DNA of 60,000 bases from Brevibacillus sp. DP1.3A (GTDB lineage Bacteria; Bacillota; Bacilli; Brevibacillales; Brevibacillaceae), in assembly GCF_013284245.2 (NCBI RefSeq), contig NZ_CP085876.1, positions 207,501-267,500 of the forward strand, given 5' to 3'. A model generated the notes under the pieces. The model was given only the letters and a program-made list of their open reading frames with translations, searched no databases and was not told the DNA's origin. Position numbers and translations under genes: made by a program. Below, in pieces: positions 37,268-48,868 of the stretch (its first letter is position 1; each line of letters begins with the position of its first letter).

Positions 37268-37897
37268 ATGACCAAAGGAATCTTAGGGAAAAAACTTGGA
37301 ATGAGTCAAGTTTTTGGTCCAAACGGAGCAGCGATTGCTGTAACGGTTATCGAGGCAGGTTCTAACGTAGTTCTTCAGAAGAAAGACGTTGCGAACGACG
37401 GTTATGAAGCAATTCAAATCGGTTTCGACGACAAAAAAGAACAGCGCGCTAACAAGCCGGAAAAAGGCCATGCAGCAAAAGCTAACACTGCTCCTAAGCG
37501 CTTCGTTCGCGAAATTCGCGGAGTAAACCTCGCTGACTATGAGGTTGGTCAAGAGTTGAAGGCTGACATTTTTGCTGAGGGAGAATTCGTTGACGTTGCC
37601 GGCGTAACCAAGGGTAAAGGTTTCCAAGGTGCAATCAAACGTCACAATCAATCCCGCGGTCCTATGGCTCACGGTTCACGCTACCATCGCCGCCCAGGTT
37701 CTTTGGGTGCTGTCGATCCAGGTCGTGTATTTAAAGGCCAAACCCTGCCAGGTCAAATGGGTGGAGACAACGTTACCATTCAAAACCTGGAAGTGGTTAA
37801 AGTTATCGCAGAACGCAACTTGATTCTCGTGAAAGGCTCCGTGCCTGGTCCGAAAAACGGCTGCGTACTGGTTTCCACGGCAGTCAAGAAGAACTAG
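37268..37897 (+). CDS. rplC: Ribosomal protein L3
   Basis: 209 residues. Early 50S assembly protein reaching into the peptidyl transferase centre. The loop motif [20 protein letters not shown] holds the glutamine methylated in some bacteria. ATG 37268 follows AGGAGGT with 7 nt; GTG 37259 overlaps that site. The upstream 147 bp contain ACACGC/GCGTGT (37137-37142 with 37162-37167) and a CCCC/GGGG pairing near 37196-37214. Confidence 0.97.
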   Translation: MTKGILGKKLGMSQVFGPNGAAIAVTVIEAGSNVVLQKKDVANDGYEAIQIGFDDKKEQRANKPEKGHAAKANTAPKRFVREIRGVNLADYEVGQELKADIFAEGEFVDVAGVTKGKGFQGAIKRHNQSRGPMAHGSRYHRRPGSLGAVDPGRVFKGQTLPGQMGGDNVTIQNLEVVKVIAERNLILVKGSVPGPKNGCVLVSTAVKKN

Positions 37898-37917
37898 TAA
37901 GGAAAGGAGGAACTGAC

Positions 37918-38541
37918 ATGCCGAAAGTAGCTCTTTATAACCAAAGCGGTTCTCAAGTTGGCGAAATCGATCTGGCAGACAGCGTATTTGGGATTGAGCC
38001 TAACAGCGCAGTTCTGTACGATGCGATCGTGATGCAACAAGCATCCCAACGCCAAGGTACACATGATGTGAAGAACCGTTCTGAAGTACGTGGTGGTGGC
38101 CGCAAGCCATGGCGCCAAAAAGGTACAGGACGTGCACGCCAAGGTTCCATTCGCTCTCCGCAATGGAAAGGTGGCGGCGTTGTATTCGGTCCAACTCCGC
38201 GCAAATACGGTTACAAACTGAACCGTAAAGTTCGTCGTTTGGCACTGAAATCCGCACTCTCCGCAAAAGTACAAAGCAATGAAATGTTGGTTTTGGAAGC
38301 TCTGAACATTGCAGCTCCTAAAACAAAAGAAATGACAGTTGTTCTGAACAACTTGAAAGCAGATCGCAAAGTTCTGATCGTTACTTCCGAGTACGACCAA
38401 AACGTAGCTCTTGCTTCCCGCAATATTCCAGGTGCAAAAATCGTAGATGCTGCAGGCATTAACGTTCTTGATCTGGTAGCGCATGACAAAGTAATCGTGA
38501 CGAAAGAAGCGATTGCGAAAGTAGAGGAGGTGCTCGCATAA
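37918..38541 (+). CDS. rplD: Ribosomal protein L4
   Basis: 207 residues. Lines the peptide exit tunnel with its extended loop (about 45-95, [26 protein letters not shown]), where macrolide-resistance changes occur elsewhere; no odd residue is seen. The globular domain binds 23S domain I. ATG 37918 follows AAAGGAGGA. Its stop TAA shares one base with the rplW ATG. Confidence 0.97.
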   Translation: MPKVALYNQSGSQVGEIDLADSVFGIEPNSAVLYDAIVMQQASQRQGTHDVKNRSEVRGGGRKPWRQKGTGRARQGSIRSPQWKGGGVVFGPTPRKYGYKLNRKVRRLALKSALSAKVQSNEMLVLEALNIAAPKTKEMTVVLNNLKADRKVLIVTSEYDQNVALASRNIPGAKIVDAAGINVLDLVAHDKVIVTKEAIAKVEEVLA

Positions 38542-38831
38542 TGAAGAGCCTTCATGATGTCCTTAAACGCCCTGTCATTACCGAGCGCACCACTGATATG
38601 ATGGCTGAGAAAAAGTACGTATTCGAAGTACCTCTCAAAGCCAACAAGACAGAAATCAAACAAGCAGTTGAAAAAGTATTTGGCGTAAAAGTAGAAGCAG
38701 TTAACACAGTTCGTGTACCTGCTAAACCAAAACGCTACGGAAAATACTCCGGTTACACATCCGAGTGGAAGAAAGCAATCGTTAAGCTGACTGATGACAG
38801 CAAAGAATTGGCCTTCTACGAGGGAGTATAA
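38541..38831 (+). CDS. rplW: Ribosomal protein L23
   Basis: 96 residues. Sits at the tunnel exit and docks trigger factor and SRP. Starts [21 protein letters not shown], with the basic loop [15 protein letters not shown] before the C-terminal strand. Its ATG overlaps the last base of rplD (TAATG), with GAGGTG upstream, so the two are translationally coupled. Length is normal for the family. Confidence 0.97.
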   Translation: MKSLHDVLKRPVITERTTDMMAEKKYVFEVPLKANKTEIKQAVEKVFGVKVEAVNTVRVPAKPKRYGKYSGYTSEWKKAIVKLTDDSKELAFYEGV

Positions 38832-38863
38832 CCTCGACGACTACCGAAAAGGAGGGTATTAAC

Positions 38864-39694
38864 ATGGGTATCAAAAAGTTTAAACCGACTTCTCCTGGTC
38901 GTCGCCAAATGACGGTTTCTACTTTCGAGGAGATCACCACGTCGACTCCCGAAAAATCCTTGTTGGCGCCTCTCAGCAAAAAAGCTGGTCGCAACAACCA
39001 AGGTAGAATTACCGTTCGTCATCAAGGTGGCGGTCACAAACGTAAATACCGTATTATCGACTTCAAACGTAACAAAGATGGTATCATTGGTCGCGTAGCA
39101 ACCATTGAATACGATCCAAACCGTTCCGCTAACATCGCGCTGATCAACTATGCAGACGGTGAAAAGCGTTACATTATCGCTCCACAAAACCTGAAAGTGG
39201 GCGACCAGATTGTATCCGGAGCAGATGCCGACATCAAAATCGGTAACGCACTGCCAATGGAGAAAATCCCGGTAGGTACTACCATCCACAACATCGAGCT
39301 GAAACCTGGTAAAGGTGGCCAATTGGTTCGCGCTGCTGGTACTTCTGCTCAATTGCTTGGTCGTGATGGTGAATTCGTAATCGTTCGCCTGTCTTCCGGT
39401 GAAACTCGCCGCATTCATAACGTATGCCGCGCTACTATCGGTCAAGTAGGTAACCAAGATCACGAATTGCTGAACATCGGTAAAGCAGGACGTTCCCGCT
39501 GGTTGGGTATTCGCCCGACAGTTCGCGGTAGCGTAATGAACCCTAACGATCACCCACACGGTGGTGGTGAAGGTCGCGCTCCAATCGGTCGTAAGGCTCC
39601 TGTTACTCCTTGGGGTAAACCAACCCTGGGTCTCAAGACTCGTAAGAAAAAGAACAAGTCCGACCAGTACATCATCCGCCGCCGTAAAAAGTAA
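38864..39694 (+). CDS. rplB: Ribosomal protein L2
   Basis: 276 residues. Needed for subunit association and peptidyl transferase assembly. The conserved histidine lies in the segment [19 protein letters not shown] near residue 230. The N-terminal OB-like domain and the SH3-like domain are complete, and the tail is lysine/arginine-rich. ATG 38864 follows AAAGGAGGG. It stands 32 bp after rplW in the same operon. Confidence 0.97.
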   Translation: MGIKKFKPTSPGRRQMTVSTFEEITTSTPEKSLLAPLSKKAGRNNQGRITVRHQGGGHKRKYRIIDFKRNKDGIIGRVATIEYDPNRSANIALINYADGEKRYIIAPQNLKVGDQIVSGADADIKIGNALPMEKIPVGTTIHNIELKPGKGGQLVRAAGTSAQLLGRDGEFVIVRLSSGETRRIHNVCRATIGQVGNQDHELLNIGKAGRSRWLGIRPTVRGSVMNPNDHPHGGGEGRAPIGRKAPVTPWGKPTLGLKTRKKKNKSDQYIIRRRKK

Positions 39695-39743
39695 GGTAGG
39701 CTGATACTATAACCGAACGCCTTTGGCGAAGGGAGGTTCACTA

Positions 39744-40025
39744 ATGGGACGTAGCTTAAAAAAGGGTCCTTTCGTGGATGACCACTTGATGAAAAAAGTT
39801 GACGAGCAAAATGAAAAGAACGAGAAACGCGTGATCAAAACATGGTCTCGCCGTTCCACCATCTTCCCTGATTTCGTAGGACACACGTTTGCAGTTTACG
39901 ATGGCCGCAAACATGTACCTGTATACGTATCGGAAGACATGGTTGGTCATAAATTGGGTGAATTCGCACCAACTCGTACCTTCAAGGGTCACGTCGACAA
40001 CGACAAGAAGTCCAAGAAGCGCTAA
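39744..40025 (+). CDS. rpsS: Ribosomal protein S19
   Basis: 93 residues. 30S head protein in contact with S13 and the A-site region. Starts [19 protein letters not shown] and contains [28 protein letters not shown], the family core, here read in parts. ATG 39744 follows AAGGGAGGT. An upstream ATG (39723) precedes that site and is not used. Confidence 0.97.
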   Translation: MGRSLKKGPFVDDHLMKKVDEQNEKNEKRVIKTWSRRSTIFPDFVGHTFAVYDGRKHVPVYVSEDMVGHKLGEFAPTRTFKGHVDNDKKSKKR

Positions 40026-40054
40026 TTTTCTCTTGACAGAGAGGAGGTACAAAG

Positions 40055-40387
40055 ATGGAAGCAAAAGCAGTTGCACGCAATATTCGCATCGCGTCTCGTA
40101 AAGTCCGCCTGGTGGTTGACTTGATCAGAGGCAAGCAAGTAGGTGAAGCTTTGGCGATCTTGAAACATACGCCTAAAGCAGCTTCTCCGGTTGTTGAAAA
40201 GCTCCTGAAATCGGCTATTGCAAACGCTGAGCACAACTATGAGCTGGATCCAAATGGCTTGGTAGTCGGCAAAATCTTCGTAGACCAAGGTCCTACGTTG
40301 AAGCGTTTCCGTCCGCGCGCTATGGGTCGCGCTAGCCGCATCCATAAACGCACGAGCCACATCACAGTGGTACTAAACGAGAAATAA
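40055..40387 (+). CDS. rplV: Ribosomal protein L22
   Basis: 110 residues. Contacts all 23S domains; its beta-hairpin (about 80-100, [18 protein letters not shown]) forms part of the exit-tunnel constriction with L4. No insertion or deletion of the type seen in macrolide-resistant mutants. ATG 40055 follows GAGAGGAGGT. rpsC starts 13 bp after its stop. Confidence 0.97.
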   Translation: MEAKAVARNIRIASRKVRLVVDLIRGKQVGEALAILKHTPKAASPVVEKLLKSAIANAEHNYELDPNGLVVGKIFVDQGPTLKRFRPRAMGRASRIHKRTSHITVVLNEK

Positions 40388-40400
40388 GGAGGGATTACGT

Positions 40401-41063
40401 GTGGGTCAAAAGGTAAGCCCGGTAGGTCTTCGGATCGGTGTCATTCGTGACTGGGAGTCCAAATGGTACGCTGACAAGGACTTCGCAACTCTGTTGCACG
40501 AAGACTTGAAAATCCGTAAGTATGTAAAAGGGCGTCTGAAAGATGCTGCTGTATCCACGATCGAAATCGAACGCGCAGCTAATCGCGTGAACGTTACGAT
40601 TCACACCGCTAAGCCTGGTATGGTAATTGGTAAAGGTGGTTCAGAGGTTGAAACTCTGCGCAAAACTTTGACCGAACTGACTGGCAAACGCGTTCATATC
40701 AACATCAACGAAGTAAAACGTCCGGATCTGGATGCTACTCTTGTAGCTGAAAATATTGCACGCCAATTGGAAAACCGCATTTCTTTCCGCCGTGCGCAAA
40801 AGCAATCGATTACTCGTTCGCTGCGCTCTGGTGCTAAAGGTATCAAAACCTTGGTAAGCGGTCGTCTTGGCGGCGCGGACATCGCACGTTCTGAAGGTTA
40901 CAGCGAAGGTACTGTTCCGCTTCACACATTGCGCGCTGACATCGACTACGGTACTGCTGAAGCACATACCACTTATGGTCGCATCGGTGTTAAAGTGTGG
41001 ATCTATCGTGGAGAAGTCCTTCCAGCGAGAAAGAACGTCGCTACTGAGGAAGGAGGCAAGTAA
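40401..41063 (+). CDS. rpsC: Ribosomal protein S3
   Basis: 220 residues. Lines the mRNA entry tunnel together with S4 and S5. The KH domain with its GKGG motif ([16 protein letters not shown]) is at about 75-90, and the C-terminal domain follows. GTG 40401 is the start ([13 protein letters not shown]), with AAGGAGGG upstream. The previous gene's stop region supplies the binding site, so coupling with rplV is likely. Confidence 0.97.
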   Translation: MGQKVSPVGLRIGVIRDWESKWYADKDFATLLHEDLKIRKYVKGRLKDAAVSTIEIERAANRVNVTIHTAKPGMVIGKGGSEVETLRKTLTELTGKRVHININEVKRPDLDATLVAENIARQLENRISFRRAQKQSITRSLRSGAKGIKTLVSGRLGGADIARSEGYSEGTVPLHTLRADIDYGTAEAHTTYGRIGVKVWIYRGEVLPARKNVATEEGGK

Positions 41064-41065
41064 TC

Positions 41066-41500
41066 ATGTTGACGCCAAAACGCGTGAAACACCGTAAACA
41101 ACACCGCGGGAAAATGGCAGGTAACGCAAAAGGCGGTACTACTGTTGCGTTCGGTGAATACGGATTGCAAGCAATGGAGCCATCTTGGGTAACTAACCGT
41201 CAGATCGAGGCAGCTCGTATCGCGATGACTCGTTACATTAAACGTGGTGGTAAAGTTTGGATCAAAATTTTCCCAGACAAACCAGTAACACAAAAACCGC
41301 TCGAAGTACGGATGGGTTCCGGTAAAGGTTCTCCTGAGAAATGGGTAGCGGTAGTGAAGCCAGGCAAGATCATGTTTGAACTTGCTGGTGTTCCTGAAGA
41401 AGTCGCTCGCGAAGCTATGCGTCTGGCTATGCACAAACTGCCTATCAAGTGCAAGTTCGTGAAGCGTGAAGAAGTGGGTGGTGACGCACATGAAGGCTAA
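41066..41500 (+). CDS. rplP: Ribosomal protein L16
   Basis: 144 residues. Helps position A-site tRNA on the 50S. Starts [17 protein letters not shown]. The arginine in the loop around 80 ([18 protein letters not shown]), hydroxylated in some bacteria, is present. Starts 2 nt after rpsC with GGAAGGAGGCAAG inside the rpsC end. The rpmC start lies inside its last codons. Confidence 0.97.
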   Translation: MLTPKRVKHRKQHRGKMAGNAKGGTTVAFGEYGLQAMEPSWVTNRQIEAARIAMTRYIKRGGKVWIKIFPDKPVTQKPLEVRMGSGKGSPEKWVAVVKPGKIMFELAGVPEEVAREAMRLAMHKLPIKCKFVKREEVGGDAHEG

Positions 41501-41687
41501 TGAGTACCGTAATTTGACCACTGCCGAGCTCGAACAAAACGTTACTTCTTTGAAAGAAGAGTTGTTCAACCTTCGTTTCCAGTTGGCAACGGGTCAACTC
41601 GAAACCACATCTCGTATCAAACAAGTGCGTAAGGATATTGCTCGTGCGAAAACCGTCCTGCGCCAGAGAGAATTGGGAATCGGCTAA
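41490..41687 (+). CDS. rpmC: Ribosomal protein L29
   Basis: 65 residues, two-helix protein at the tunnel exit next to L23. Starts [19 protein letters not shown] 41490 lies 11 nt inside rplP, giving overlap-coupled translation, and GGTGGTG is just upstream. A longer reading from 41466 lies wholly in rplP and is not supported. Length is normal. Confidence 0.96.
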   Translation: MKANEYRNLTTAELEQNVTSLKEELFNLRFQLATGQLETTSRIKQVRKDIARAKTVLRQRELGIG

Positions 41688-41709
41688 TTATAGGAAGGAG
41701 GTTTGAACG

Positions 41710-41976
41710 ATGACCGCAGATCGCAATATGCGTCGAACCGTTGTAGGTCGCGTCGTTTCCGACAAGATGGATAAAACCATTGTTGTTCTTGTTGAAACTT
41801 ACAAGACACACCCATTGTACGGTAAACGCATGAAATTCTCCAAAAAGTTCAAGGCTCACGATGAGAACAACGCAGCAAAAGTTGGCGACATCGTAGAAAT
41901 CATGGAAACTCGTCCATTGTCTAAAGACAAGCGTTTCCGTATGGTACGTATCGTTGAAGAGGCAGTAATCGTATAA
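41710..41976 (+). CDS. rpsQ: Ribosomal protein S17
   Basis: 88 residues. OB-fold primary 16S-binding protein of the 30S body. Core motif [17 protein letters not shown] is followed by [22 protein letters not shown] 41710 follows AAGGAGGT. It stands 22 bp after rpmC. A short inverted pair, ATTTTCGGAT/ATCCGAAA, lies in the 42-bp gap to rplN (about 41981-42004). Confidence 0.97.
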   Translation: MTADRNMRRTVVGRVVSDKMDKTIVVLVETYKTHPLYGKRMKFSKKFKAHDENNAAKVGDIVEIMETRPLSKDKRFRMVRIVEEAVIV

Positions 41977-42018
41977 GTCAGATTTTCGGATAGATAAATC
42001 CGAAAGGAGGAACAGTAA

Positions 42019-42387
42019 ATGATCCAAACTCAAACGAGATTGGCTGTTGCTGACAACTCCGGTGCTAAGGAACTCATGTGCATCAAGGTTCTGGGTGGTT
42101 CCGGTCGCAAAACGGCGAACATCGGGGATGTTATCGTGTGCTCCGTAAAATCCGCTACACCCGGCGGCGTTGTCAAGAAAGGTCAAGTAGTTAAAGCGGT
42201 TGTAGTACGCACAGCAAGTGGCGTTCGTCGTAACGATGGTTCTTACATCAAGTTCGATGAGAATGCAGCTGTAGTTATCAAAGACGATCAATCCCCTCGT
42301 GGTACTCGTATCTTTGGACCTGTGGCTCGTGAGCTCCGCGACAAGGATTTCATGAAGATCATCTCTCTGGCTCCAGAGGTTATCTAA
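42019..42387 (+). CDS. rplN: Ribosomal protein L14
   Basis: 122 residues. Interface protein of the 50S that contacts 16S helix 14 and is the docking site of the silencing factor RsfS. Starts [19 protein letters not shown] and ends [26 protein letters not shown] 42019 follows AAAGGAGGA. First gene of what is classically the spc operon, here without a visible new promoter. Confidence 0.97.
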   Translation: MIQTQTRLAVADNSGAKELMCIKVLGGSGRKTANIGDVIVCSVKSATPGGVVKKGQVVKAVVVRTASGVRRNDGSYIKFDENAAVVIKDDQSPRGTRIFGPVARELRDKDFMKIISLAPEVI

Positions 42388-42436
42388 TTGAACGGAAAAA
42401 CTCAGGCAGTTTGTTCGATAGGAGGTGCACCAAGCG

Positions 42437-42751
42437 ATGCACGTTAAAAAAGGCGACACTGTTATCGTAAATGCGGGCAAAGATAAAGGCAAAAAAGGTC
42501 GCGTTCTCGCTGCTTATCCAAAGAAAGAACGCGTTCTGGTTGAAGGTATCAACCTCGTGAAGAAACATAGCCGTCCGTCCCAAGCTAACCCGCAAGGTGG
42601 CATTGTGACTCAAGAAGCAGCTATTCACGTATCCAACGTGTCTTTGATCGATCCGAAGTCCGGAAAAGCTACTCGCATCGGTTACAAAGTTTTGGATAAC
42701 GGCAAGAAAGTTCGGTACGCGAAAAAGTCTGGCGAAGTACTCGACAAGTAG
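42437..42751 (+). CDS. rplX: Ribosomal protein L24
   Basis: 104 residues. KOW-domain assembly initiator of the 50S at the 5' end of 23S rRNA. Starts [21 protein letters not shown], with the KOW loop at 15-30. ATG 42437 is 10 nt after GGAGGT; a GTG at 42425 overlaps the binding site and is not chosen. Confidence 0.97.
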   Translation: MHVKKGDTVIVNAGKDKGKKGRVLAAYPKKERVLVEGINLVKKHSRPSQANPQGGIVTQEAAIHVSNVSLIDPKSGKATRIGYKVLDNGKKVRYAKKSGEVLDK

Positions 42752-42777
42752 TCAGGTTGGAAAGGAGGATATCCTAG

Positions 42778-43320
42778 ATGGCAACAAGATTGAAAGAAAA
42801 GTATACGAGCGAAATCGTGCCTGGTTTGATGAGCAAGTTTAACTACACTTCCATCATGCAAGTGCCGAAAGTAGAAAAGATCATCATCAATATGGGTGTT
42901 GGCGAAGCGGTAGCGAACGCTAAGTCCTTGGATACTGCAATTGAAGACCTGCAAATCATCGCTGGTCAAAAGCCTGTAGTAACAAAGGCTAAGAAATCCA
43001 TCGCGGGTTTCAAATTGCGTGAAGGTATGCCGATCGGTGCGAAGGTTACTCTGCGCGGCGAGCGTATGTACCACTTCCTCGACAAATTGATGAACGTATC
43101 TCTCCCGCGTGTTCGTGACTTCCGTGGAATTTCTTCCAAGGCTTTTGACGGTCGCGGTAACTACACACTTGGTCTGAAGGAACAACTGATCTTCCCTGAG
43201 ATCGAGTACGATAAAATTGATAAAGTTCGTGGTATGGACATCGTTATTGTTACTTCCGCGAAAACGGATGAGGAAGCTCGTGAGTTGCTGACTCAAATGG
43301 GTATGCCATTCCGTAAATAA
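42778..43320 (+). CDS. rplE: Ribosomal protein L5
   Basis: 180 residues. Binds 5S rRNA and forms bridge B1b with the 30S head. Contains [21 protein letters not shown] and the [20 protein letters not shown]-site loop. ATG 42778 follows AAAGGAGGA. Precedes rpsN as in all spc-type clusters. Confidence 0.97.
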   Translation: MATRLKEKYTSEIVPGLMSKFNYTSIMQVPKVEKIIINMGVGEAVANAKSLDTAIEDLQIIAGQKPVVTKAKKSIAGFKLREGMPIGAKVTLRGERMYHFLDKLMNVSLPRVRDFRGISSKAFDGRGNYTLGLKEQLIFPEIEYDKIDKVRGMDIVIVTSAKTDEEARELLTQMGMPFRK

Positions 43321-43344
43321 ACCCACTCGTAAGGAGGGAAGAAT

Positions 43345-43530
43345 GTGGCAAAGAAATCAATGATCATCAAGCAACAGCGGGAGCCGAAGTTTGCAGTACG
43401 CGCGTACACTCGTTGCGAGCGTTGCGGACGTCCTCACTCCGTATTGCGTAAATTCAAACTCTGCCGTATTTGCTTCCGTGAACTTGCTTATAAAGGTCAA
43501 ATTCCAGGCGTGAAAAAAGCAAGCTGGTAA
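43345..43530 (+). CDS. rpsN: Ribosomal protein S14, zinc-binding (type Z)
   Basis: 61 residues. 30S head protein. The short Zn form has C24, C27, C40 and C43 in CERCG and LCRIC, so it should bind zinc; Bacillus carries a Zn-free paralog elsewhere for zinc starvation. GTG 43345 lies 6 nt after AAGGAGGG. An ATG at 43343 is out of frame. Confidence 0.97.
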   Translation: MAKKSMIIKQQREPKFAVRAYTRCERCGRPHSVLRKFKLCRICFRELAYKGQIPGVKKASW

Positions 43531-43557
43531 TTTGAAACGGGAAGGAGGTTTTCTCTC

Positions 43558-43956
43558 ATGGTTATGACTGATCCAATCGCAGATATGTTGACACGAATTC
43601 GTAACGCCAACATGGTTCGCCACGAGAAAGTGGAAATCCCGGCGTCCACCATCAAGAAGGAAATCGCGCGCATTCTGAAAGAAGAAGGCTTCATCCGCGA
43701 TGCGGAGTTTGTTGAAGACAACAAACAAGGAATCATCCGCGTATTCCTGAAATATGGTGCGAGCAACGAGCGCGTCATCACAGGTCTGAAACGTATCTCC
43801 AAGCCAGGACTTCGTGTTTATGCAAAGAACAATGAAGTACCTAAGGTTTTGGGTGGTCTCGGTTGCGCGATCATCTCTACATCCACTGGTGTAATGACTG
43901 ACAAGCAAGCTCGTCAAGCACACGTTGGTGGAGAGGTTCTCGCATACATTTGGTAA
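43558..43956 (+). CDS. rpsH: Ribosomal protein S8
   Basis: 132 residues. Primary 16S binder; in E. coli it represses the spc operon at the rplE translation start. Begins [19 protein letters not shown] and ends GGEVLAYIW, with the rRNA-contact [11 protein letters not shown] loop complete. ATG 43558 follows AAGGAGGT. I do not see an obvious S8-site mimic before rplE. Confidence 0.97.
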   Translation: MVMTDPIADMLTRIRNANMVRHEKVEIPASTIKKEIARILKEEGFIRDAEFVEDNKQGIIRVFLKYGASNERVITGLKRISKPGLRVYAKNNEVPKVLGGLGCAIISTSTGVMTDKQARQAHVGGEVLAYIW

Positions 43957-43991
43957 TTAACAGATTGTAAATAGCACAGGAGGTGCACCAC

Positions 43992-44528
43992 ATGTCTCGT
44001 GTCGGTAGAAAACCGATCGTGGTCCCTGCAGGCGTTACCCTCACTCTGAACGGTACTGAGCTGACGGTAAAAGGCCCTAAGGGTCAACTCGTTCGTAGCT
44101 TCCATGAAGATATCAAAATCAACATCGCTGAAAACGAAGTAGTTGTTGAGCGTCCAAGCGATAACAAACTTCACCGTTCCCTGCATGGTACGACTCGTGC
44201 GCTGGTATCCAACATGGTAACTGGCGTATCTGAAGGCTTCACTCGTACCTTGGAACTGGTCGGTGTAGGTTACCGTGCTGCCAAAACTGGCAACGGCGTT
44301 ACTCTCTCTCTTGGTTTCTCCCACCCAGTGGAAGTTAATCCAGAAGAGGGTATCGAAATCGACGTACCTAACCAAACGACTCTGATTGTTAAAGGTATCA
44401 ACAAAGAGCGTGTAGGCCAAATTGCTGCTGAGATTCGTTCCCTGCGCAAACCTGAGCCATACAAAGGTAAAGGTATTCGTTACAACAACGAAGTGGTTCG
44501 TCGTAAAGAAGGTAAAAAAGGTAAATAA
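43992..44528 (+). CDS. rplF: Ribosomal protein L6
   Basis: 178 residues. Two duplicated alpha/beta domains near the sarcin-ricin loop. Starts [19 protein letters not shown]; the second domain has [17 protein letters not shown] end [19 protein letters not shown] 43992 is 8 nt after AGGAGGTG. The GTG inside this site (43983) would add only three residues and is rejected. Confidence 0.97.
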   Translation: MSRVGRKPIVVPAGVTLTLNGTELTVKGPKGQLVRSFHEDIKINIAENEVVVERPSDNKLHRSLHGTTRALVSNMVTGVSEGFTRTLELVGVGYRAAKTGNGVTLSLGFSHPVEVNPEEGIEIDVPNQTTLIVKGINKERVGQIAAEIRSLRKPEPYKGKGIRYNNEVVRRKEGKKGK

Positions 44529-44560
44529 GCTTCTAGCTTCATGAGAAAGGAGGCCGCTTA

Positions 44561-44923
44561 ATGTTTACGAAAGCTGATAAAAACAAAGCTCGGAAAAAAC
44601 GTCACCTGCGAATCCGCAAACGCGTGATTGGTTCAACCATTCGCCCGCGTCTGAACGTATTCCGTTCTTCTAAGCACATCTACGCTCAATTGATCGACGA
44701 TGCAACTGGCGCAACATTGGTATCTGCATCTTCTTTGGATAAAGAGCTGGGCCTGAATAATGGCGCTAACGTGGAAGCTGCTACAGCTGTTGGCACACTG
44801 ATCGCTAAGCGTGCACAAGAAAAAGGTGCGACTGAAGTGATTTTTGACCGCGGTGGTTACATCTATCATGGACGTATTAAAGCACTGGCAGAAGCAGCTC
44901 GTGAAGCTGGTCTGCAATTCTAA
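44561..44923 (+). CDS. rplR: Ribosomal protein L18
   Basis: 120 residues. Binds 5S rRNA with L5 in the central protuberance. Basic N-terminus ([19 protein letters not shown]), then [20 protein letters not shown] and the closing [24 protein letters not shown] 44561 follows GAAAGGAGG. It is 18 bp before rpsE. Confidence 0.97.
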   Translation: MFTKADKNKARKKRHLRIRKRVIGSTIRPRLNVFRSSKHIYAQLIDDATGATLVSASSLDKELGLNNGANVEAATAVGTLIAKRAQEKGATEVIFDRGGYIYHGRIKALAEAAREAGLQF

Positions 44924-44941
44924 CAACAAGGAGGGTAAGGA

Positions 44942-45439
44942 ATGCGTATCGACCCTAGCAAATTAGAGCTCGAAGAAAAAGTAGTCGCAGTTAACCGTGT
45001 AGCAAAAACGGTTAAAGGTGGACGTCGTATGAGCTTCAGCGCCTTGGTTGTTGTGGGAGACCGTAACGGCCACGTAGGTGCTGGTATGGGTAAAGCTCAA
45101 GAAGTTCCAGACGCCATTCGCAAAGCGATTGACGATGCTAAGAAAAAATTGATCCGTGTACCGATGAGAGGAACAACAGTTCCGCACCAAGTACTGTGCC
45201 AATTCGGCGCAGGTAAGGTTCTCATCAAGCCTGCTGCCCCTGGTACAGGTGTTATCGCTGGTGGACCTGTTCGTGCCGTACTCGAACTGGCTGGTGTAGG
45301 CGATATTTTGAGTAAGTCTCTTGGTTCCAACAATCCTATCAACATGGTCAACGCTACGCTGGAAGGCCTCGGCCGTCTGAAAACAGCGGAAGATGTCGCG
45401 AAATTGCGCGGTAAGACTGTTGACGAGTTGTTGGGTTAA
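44942..45439 (+). CDS. rpsE: Ribosomal protein S5
   Basis: 165 residues. Part of the mRNA entry tunnel and of decoding fidelity. The double-stranded-RNA-binding-like N-domain carries [18 protein letters not shown], the loop where spectinomycin-resistance changes occur elsewhere; it looks wild type. The C-domain has GIxDILSK-type [14 protein letters not shown] 44942 follows AAGGAGGG. Confidence 0.97.
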   Translation: MRIDPSKLELEEKVVAVNRVAKTVKGGRRMSFSALVVVGDRNGHVGAGMGKAQEVPDAIRKAIDDAKKKLIRVPMRGTTVPHQVLCQFGAGKVLIKPAAPGTGVIAGGPVRAVLELAGVGDILSKSLGSNNPINMVNATLEGLGRLKTAEDVAKLRGKTVDELLG

Positions 45440-45455
45440 TAAGGAGGGAATGAAC

Positions 45456-45641
45456 ATGGCAAAATTGCAAATCACCCTCAAACGCAGCTTGATTGGTCGC
45501 ACTGTTGACCAACAAGACACTGTAAAAGCTCTGGGTCTTCGCAAAATCAACTCCACTGTAGTGAAGGAAGATAACGCTGCAATCCGTGGAATGGTTTTCA
45601 AAGTGAAGCACTTGGTTGAAGTGAAAGAAGTAGAAGCTTAA
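45456..45641 (+). CDS. rpmD: Ribosomal protein L30
   Basis: 61 residues. Small 50S protein near 5S rRNA, absent from many bacteria but usual in Bacillales. Starts [16 protein letters not shown] and contains [18 protein letters not shown] 45456 is 7 nt after AAGGAGGG. ATG 45450 is too close, and the longer open frame from 45393 lies in rpsE. Confidence 0.96.
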   Translation: MAKLQITLKRSLIGRTVDQQDTVKALGLRKINSTVVKEDNAAIRGMVFKVKHLVEVKEVEA

Positions 45642-45674
45642 TTGATCATCTCAATTAGTTAGGAGGTGCAACGT

Positions 45675-46115
45675 ATGAAATTGCATGAACTGCAACCTGC
45701 AGAAGGATCCCGTCACACTCGTAAGCGCATCGGTCGCGGTATTGGTAGCGGTACTGGCAAAACTGCTGGTAAAGGTCACAAAGGTCAAAACGCTCGTTCT
45801 GGTGGCGGTGTTCGCCCTGGTTTCGAGGGTGGTCAAAACCCATTGTACCGTCGTCTGCCTAAGCGTGGTTTCACTAACATCAGCCGCAAAGAATTTGCGA
45901 TTGTTAGCTTGGACGCGCTGAACCGTTTCGAAGAGGGCACTGTAGTAACACCTGAACTGTTGAAAGAAACTGGTGTTATCAGTGCGCTGCGCGATGGTGT
46001 TAAGGTTCTTGCTAACGGTGAACTGACTGTGAAGCTGACTGTAAAAGCTCACAAGTTCTCCGGAGCTGCTGCTGAGAAGATCGCTCAAGTCGGTGGAACA
46101 ACCGAGGTGATCTAA
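45675..46115 (+). CDS. rplO: Ribosomal protein L15
   Basis: 146 residues. Late-assembly 50S protein with a long glycine/arginine-rich N-terminal extension ([20 protein letters not shown] and on to [11 protein letters not shown]) that threads into rRNA, followed by a small globular domain. ATG 45675 follows AGGAGGTG; the GTG inside the site (45666) is not used. Its stop shares one base with the secY ATG. Confidence 0.97.
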
Positions 46116-47410
46116 TGTTAGCGTCCTTAACTAACATTTTTAAGATTAGCGACTTGCGTAGTAAGATCCTTTTTACGCTCATGATGCTGGTTGTTTTCCG
46201 GATCGGAAGCTTCGTGCCAGTTCCTAACGTAAACGTCGAGTTGTTTCAGCAGAACACAAACCAATTACTGGGCTTGTTGAACACCTTCTCGGGTGGAGCA
46301 CTGCAAAACTTCTCGATTTTTGCCATGGGTATCATGCCGTACATTACGGCATCGATTATCATGCAGCTGATGTCCATGGATGTTGTGCCTAAGCTTACGC
46401 AATGGGCTCGTGAAGGGGAAGTTGGCCGTCGCAAGATTGCCACCGTTACCCGTTACGCTACCATCATCCTTGGTTTGATTCAGTCTGTAGGGATGACGAT
46501 TGGATTCAACAATATGGCGCCTGGATTGCTAAACGACACGTCGGTTAGTAGCTATGCACTCATTGCGTTGACTTTGACAGCTGGGACCGCATTCATGATG
46601 TGGATGGGGGAACAGATTACGGAGAAGGGTATCGGTAACGGGATTTCGATCCTGATCGTTGCCGGGATCGTTGCTGGATTGCCTAATGCAGCTTCAACGA
46701 TTTACACCACGATGTTTGGTGATCCATCTGTAAATATCTTTTTCAGCATCGTCAAAGTTCTGCTTATCCTATTGGTGGTCCTCGCCATTATTGTCGGGGT
46801 TATCTTTATGCAGCAAGGTCTTCGTAAGATTCCAGTGCAATATGCGAAACGAGTGGTTGGACGCAAAATGTACGGTGGTCAATCTACCCACATTCCGCTG
46901 AAAATCAACTCTGCTGGTGTTATTCCTGTTATCTTTGCGGTATCGCTGGTAATGTTCCCGTCAACACTTGCTCAGTTCTGGGTGGATGCATCCGGACAAG
47001 GATTTGCTAACTGGATTTATCAGAACTTCCAAGTCAACCAACCATTAGGAATGACGCTTTACGCTATCTTGATTCTCGGATTCACCTACTTCTACACATT
47101 CGTACAGATCAACCCTGTACAAATGGCAGAAAACATGAGAAAAAATGGTGGTTACATTCCTGGTATCCGACCTGGTAAAAACACTGAGGTATTCATTACT
47201 CGTACATTAAACCGGTTAACATTGGCGGGCGCTTTGTTCTTGATGCTGATTGCGATTTTGCCATTCTTCTTCGGTAGTATTGCAAACTTGCCGCAATCCA
47301 TTTACATCGGCGGTACATCGCTGTTGATCGTGGTTGGGGTATGCTTGGATACAATGAAGCAGATTGAAAGTCAGATGATCAAACGCCACTACCAAGGGTT
47401 TATCAAGTAA
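46115..47410 (+). CDS. secY: SecY, preprotein translocase channel
   Basis: 431 residues with ten transmembrane helices. Forms the protein-conducting channel with SecE (encoded at 18468) and SecG. Typical elements: FSGGALQNFSIFAMGIMPYI plug and TM2, the cytoplasmic loop QGLRKIPVQYAKRVVGRKM, and NPVQMAENMRKNGGYIPGIRPG before TM9. ATG 46115 overlaps the rplO stop (TAATG), so membrane insertion capacity is coupled to ribosomal protein synthesis. A weak terminator-like hairpin follows. Confidence 0.97.
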   Translation: MLASLTNIFKISDLRSKILFTLMMLVVFRIGSFVPVPNVNVELFQQNTNQLLGLLNTFSGGALQNFSIFAMGIMPYITASIIMQLMSMDVVPKLTQWAREGEVGRRKIATVTRYATIILGLIQSVGMTIGFNNMAPGLLNDTSVSSYALIALTLTAGTAFMMWMGEQITEKGIGNGISILIVAGIVAGLPNAASTIYTTMFGDPSVNIFFSIVKVLLILLVVLAIIVGVIFMQQGLRKIPVQYAKRVVGRKMYGGQSTHIPLKINSAGVIPVIFAVSLVMFPSTLAQFWVDASGQGFANWIYQNFQVNQPLGMTLYAILILGFTYFYTFVQINPVQMAENMRKNGGYIPGIRPGKNTEVFITRTLNRLTLAGALFLMLIAILPFFFGSIANLPQSIYIGGTSLLIVVGVCLDTMKQIESQMIKRHYQGFIK

Positions 47411-47413
47411 TGA

Positions 47414-48115
<702 letters not shown>

Positions 48116-48121
48116 TTGCGA

Positions 48122-48868
48122 ATGATTATCCTAAAGTCGAAAGCAGAACTTGAGGTTATGCGCGAAGCTGGTCGTATCGTCGCACTCACCCATCAAGAAC
48201 TGGCCAAGGCGATCAAGCCTGGTGTCACGACGAAGCAGCTAGACGAAATTGCCGAGACCTTTATTCGAAGCATGGGAGCAATTCCATCGTTTAAAGGCTA
48301 TGGTGGCTTTCCAGGAAGTATCTGTGCTTCAGTCAATGAAGAACTCGTACACGGGATCCCAGGTAAACGGGCGTTGCAAGAAGGAGACATTATCAGTATC
48401 GACATTGGTGCCCAGTTTCAGGGTTACCATGGCGACTCCGCTTGGACGTATCCGGTCGGTAAGATTTCAACAGAAAACCAGAATCTGCTCAGAGTAACGG
48501 AAGAGTCGTTGTACAAGGGGCTTGAAAAAGCTATTCCGGGTGGACGCTTATCCGATATCTCTCATGCGATTCAGGTTCATGCAGAAGCTGCCGACTTCAC
48601 ACTCGTTCGCGAGTATGTGGGGCATGGGATCGGGCAAAACTTGCACGAAGATCCGCAGGTTCCTAACTACGGCCCTCCTGATCGAGGACCGCGGTTAAAA
48701 CCAGGCATGGTGTTGGCAATTGAGCCAATGGTAAATGCCGGCGAACGTTATGTCCGCACATTGGAGGACAATTGGACGGTAGTAACAGTGGATCGGAAAA
48801 CTTGTGCTCATTTTGAACACACCATCGCGATTACGGAAGATGGCTATGAGATTTTTACACGGATATAA
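48122..48868 (+). CDS. map: Methionine aminopeptidase, type I
   Basis: 248 residues. Removes the initiator methionine from new proteins. The five metal ligands D94, D105, H168, E201 and E232 are all present in the pita-bread fold. ATG 48122 follows GAGGGT (9 nt); a TTG at 48116 directly after the adk stop is the only longer option. The position between adk and infA is conserved in Bacilli and ties N-terminal processing to ribosome production. Confidence 0.96.
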   Translation: MIILKSKAELEVMREAGRIVALTHQELAKAIKPGVTTKQLDEIAETFIRSMGAIPSFKGYGGFPGSICASVNEELVHGIPGKRALQEGDIISIDIGAQFQGYHGDSAWTYPVGKISTENQNLLRVTEESLYKGLEKAIPGGRLSDISHAIQVHAEAADFTLVREYVGHGIGQNLHEDPQVPNYGPPDRGPRLKPGMVLAIEPMVNAGERYVRTLEDNWTVVTVDRKTCAHFEHTIAITEDGYEIFTRI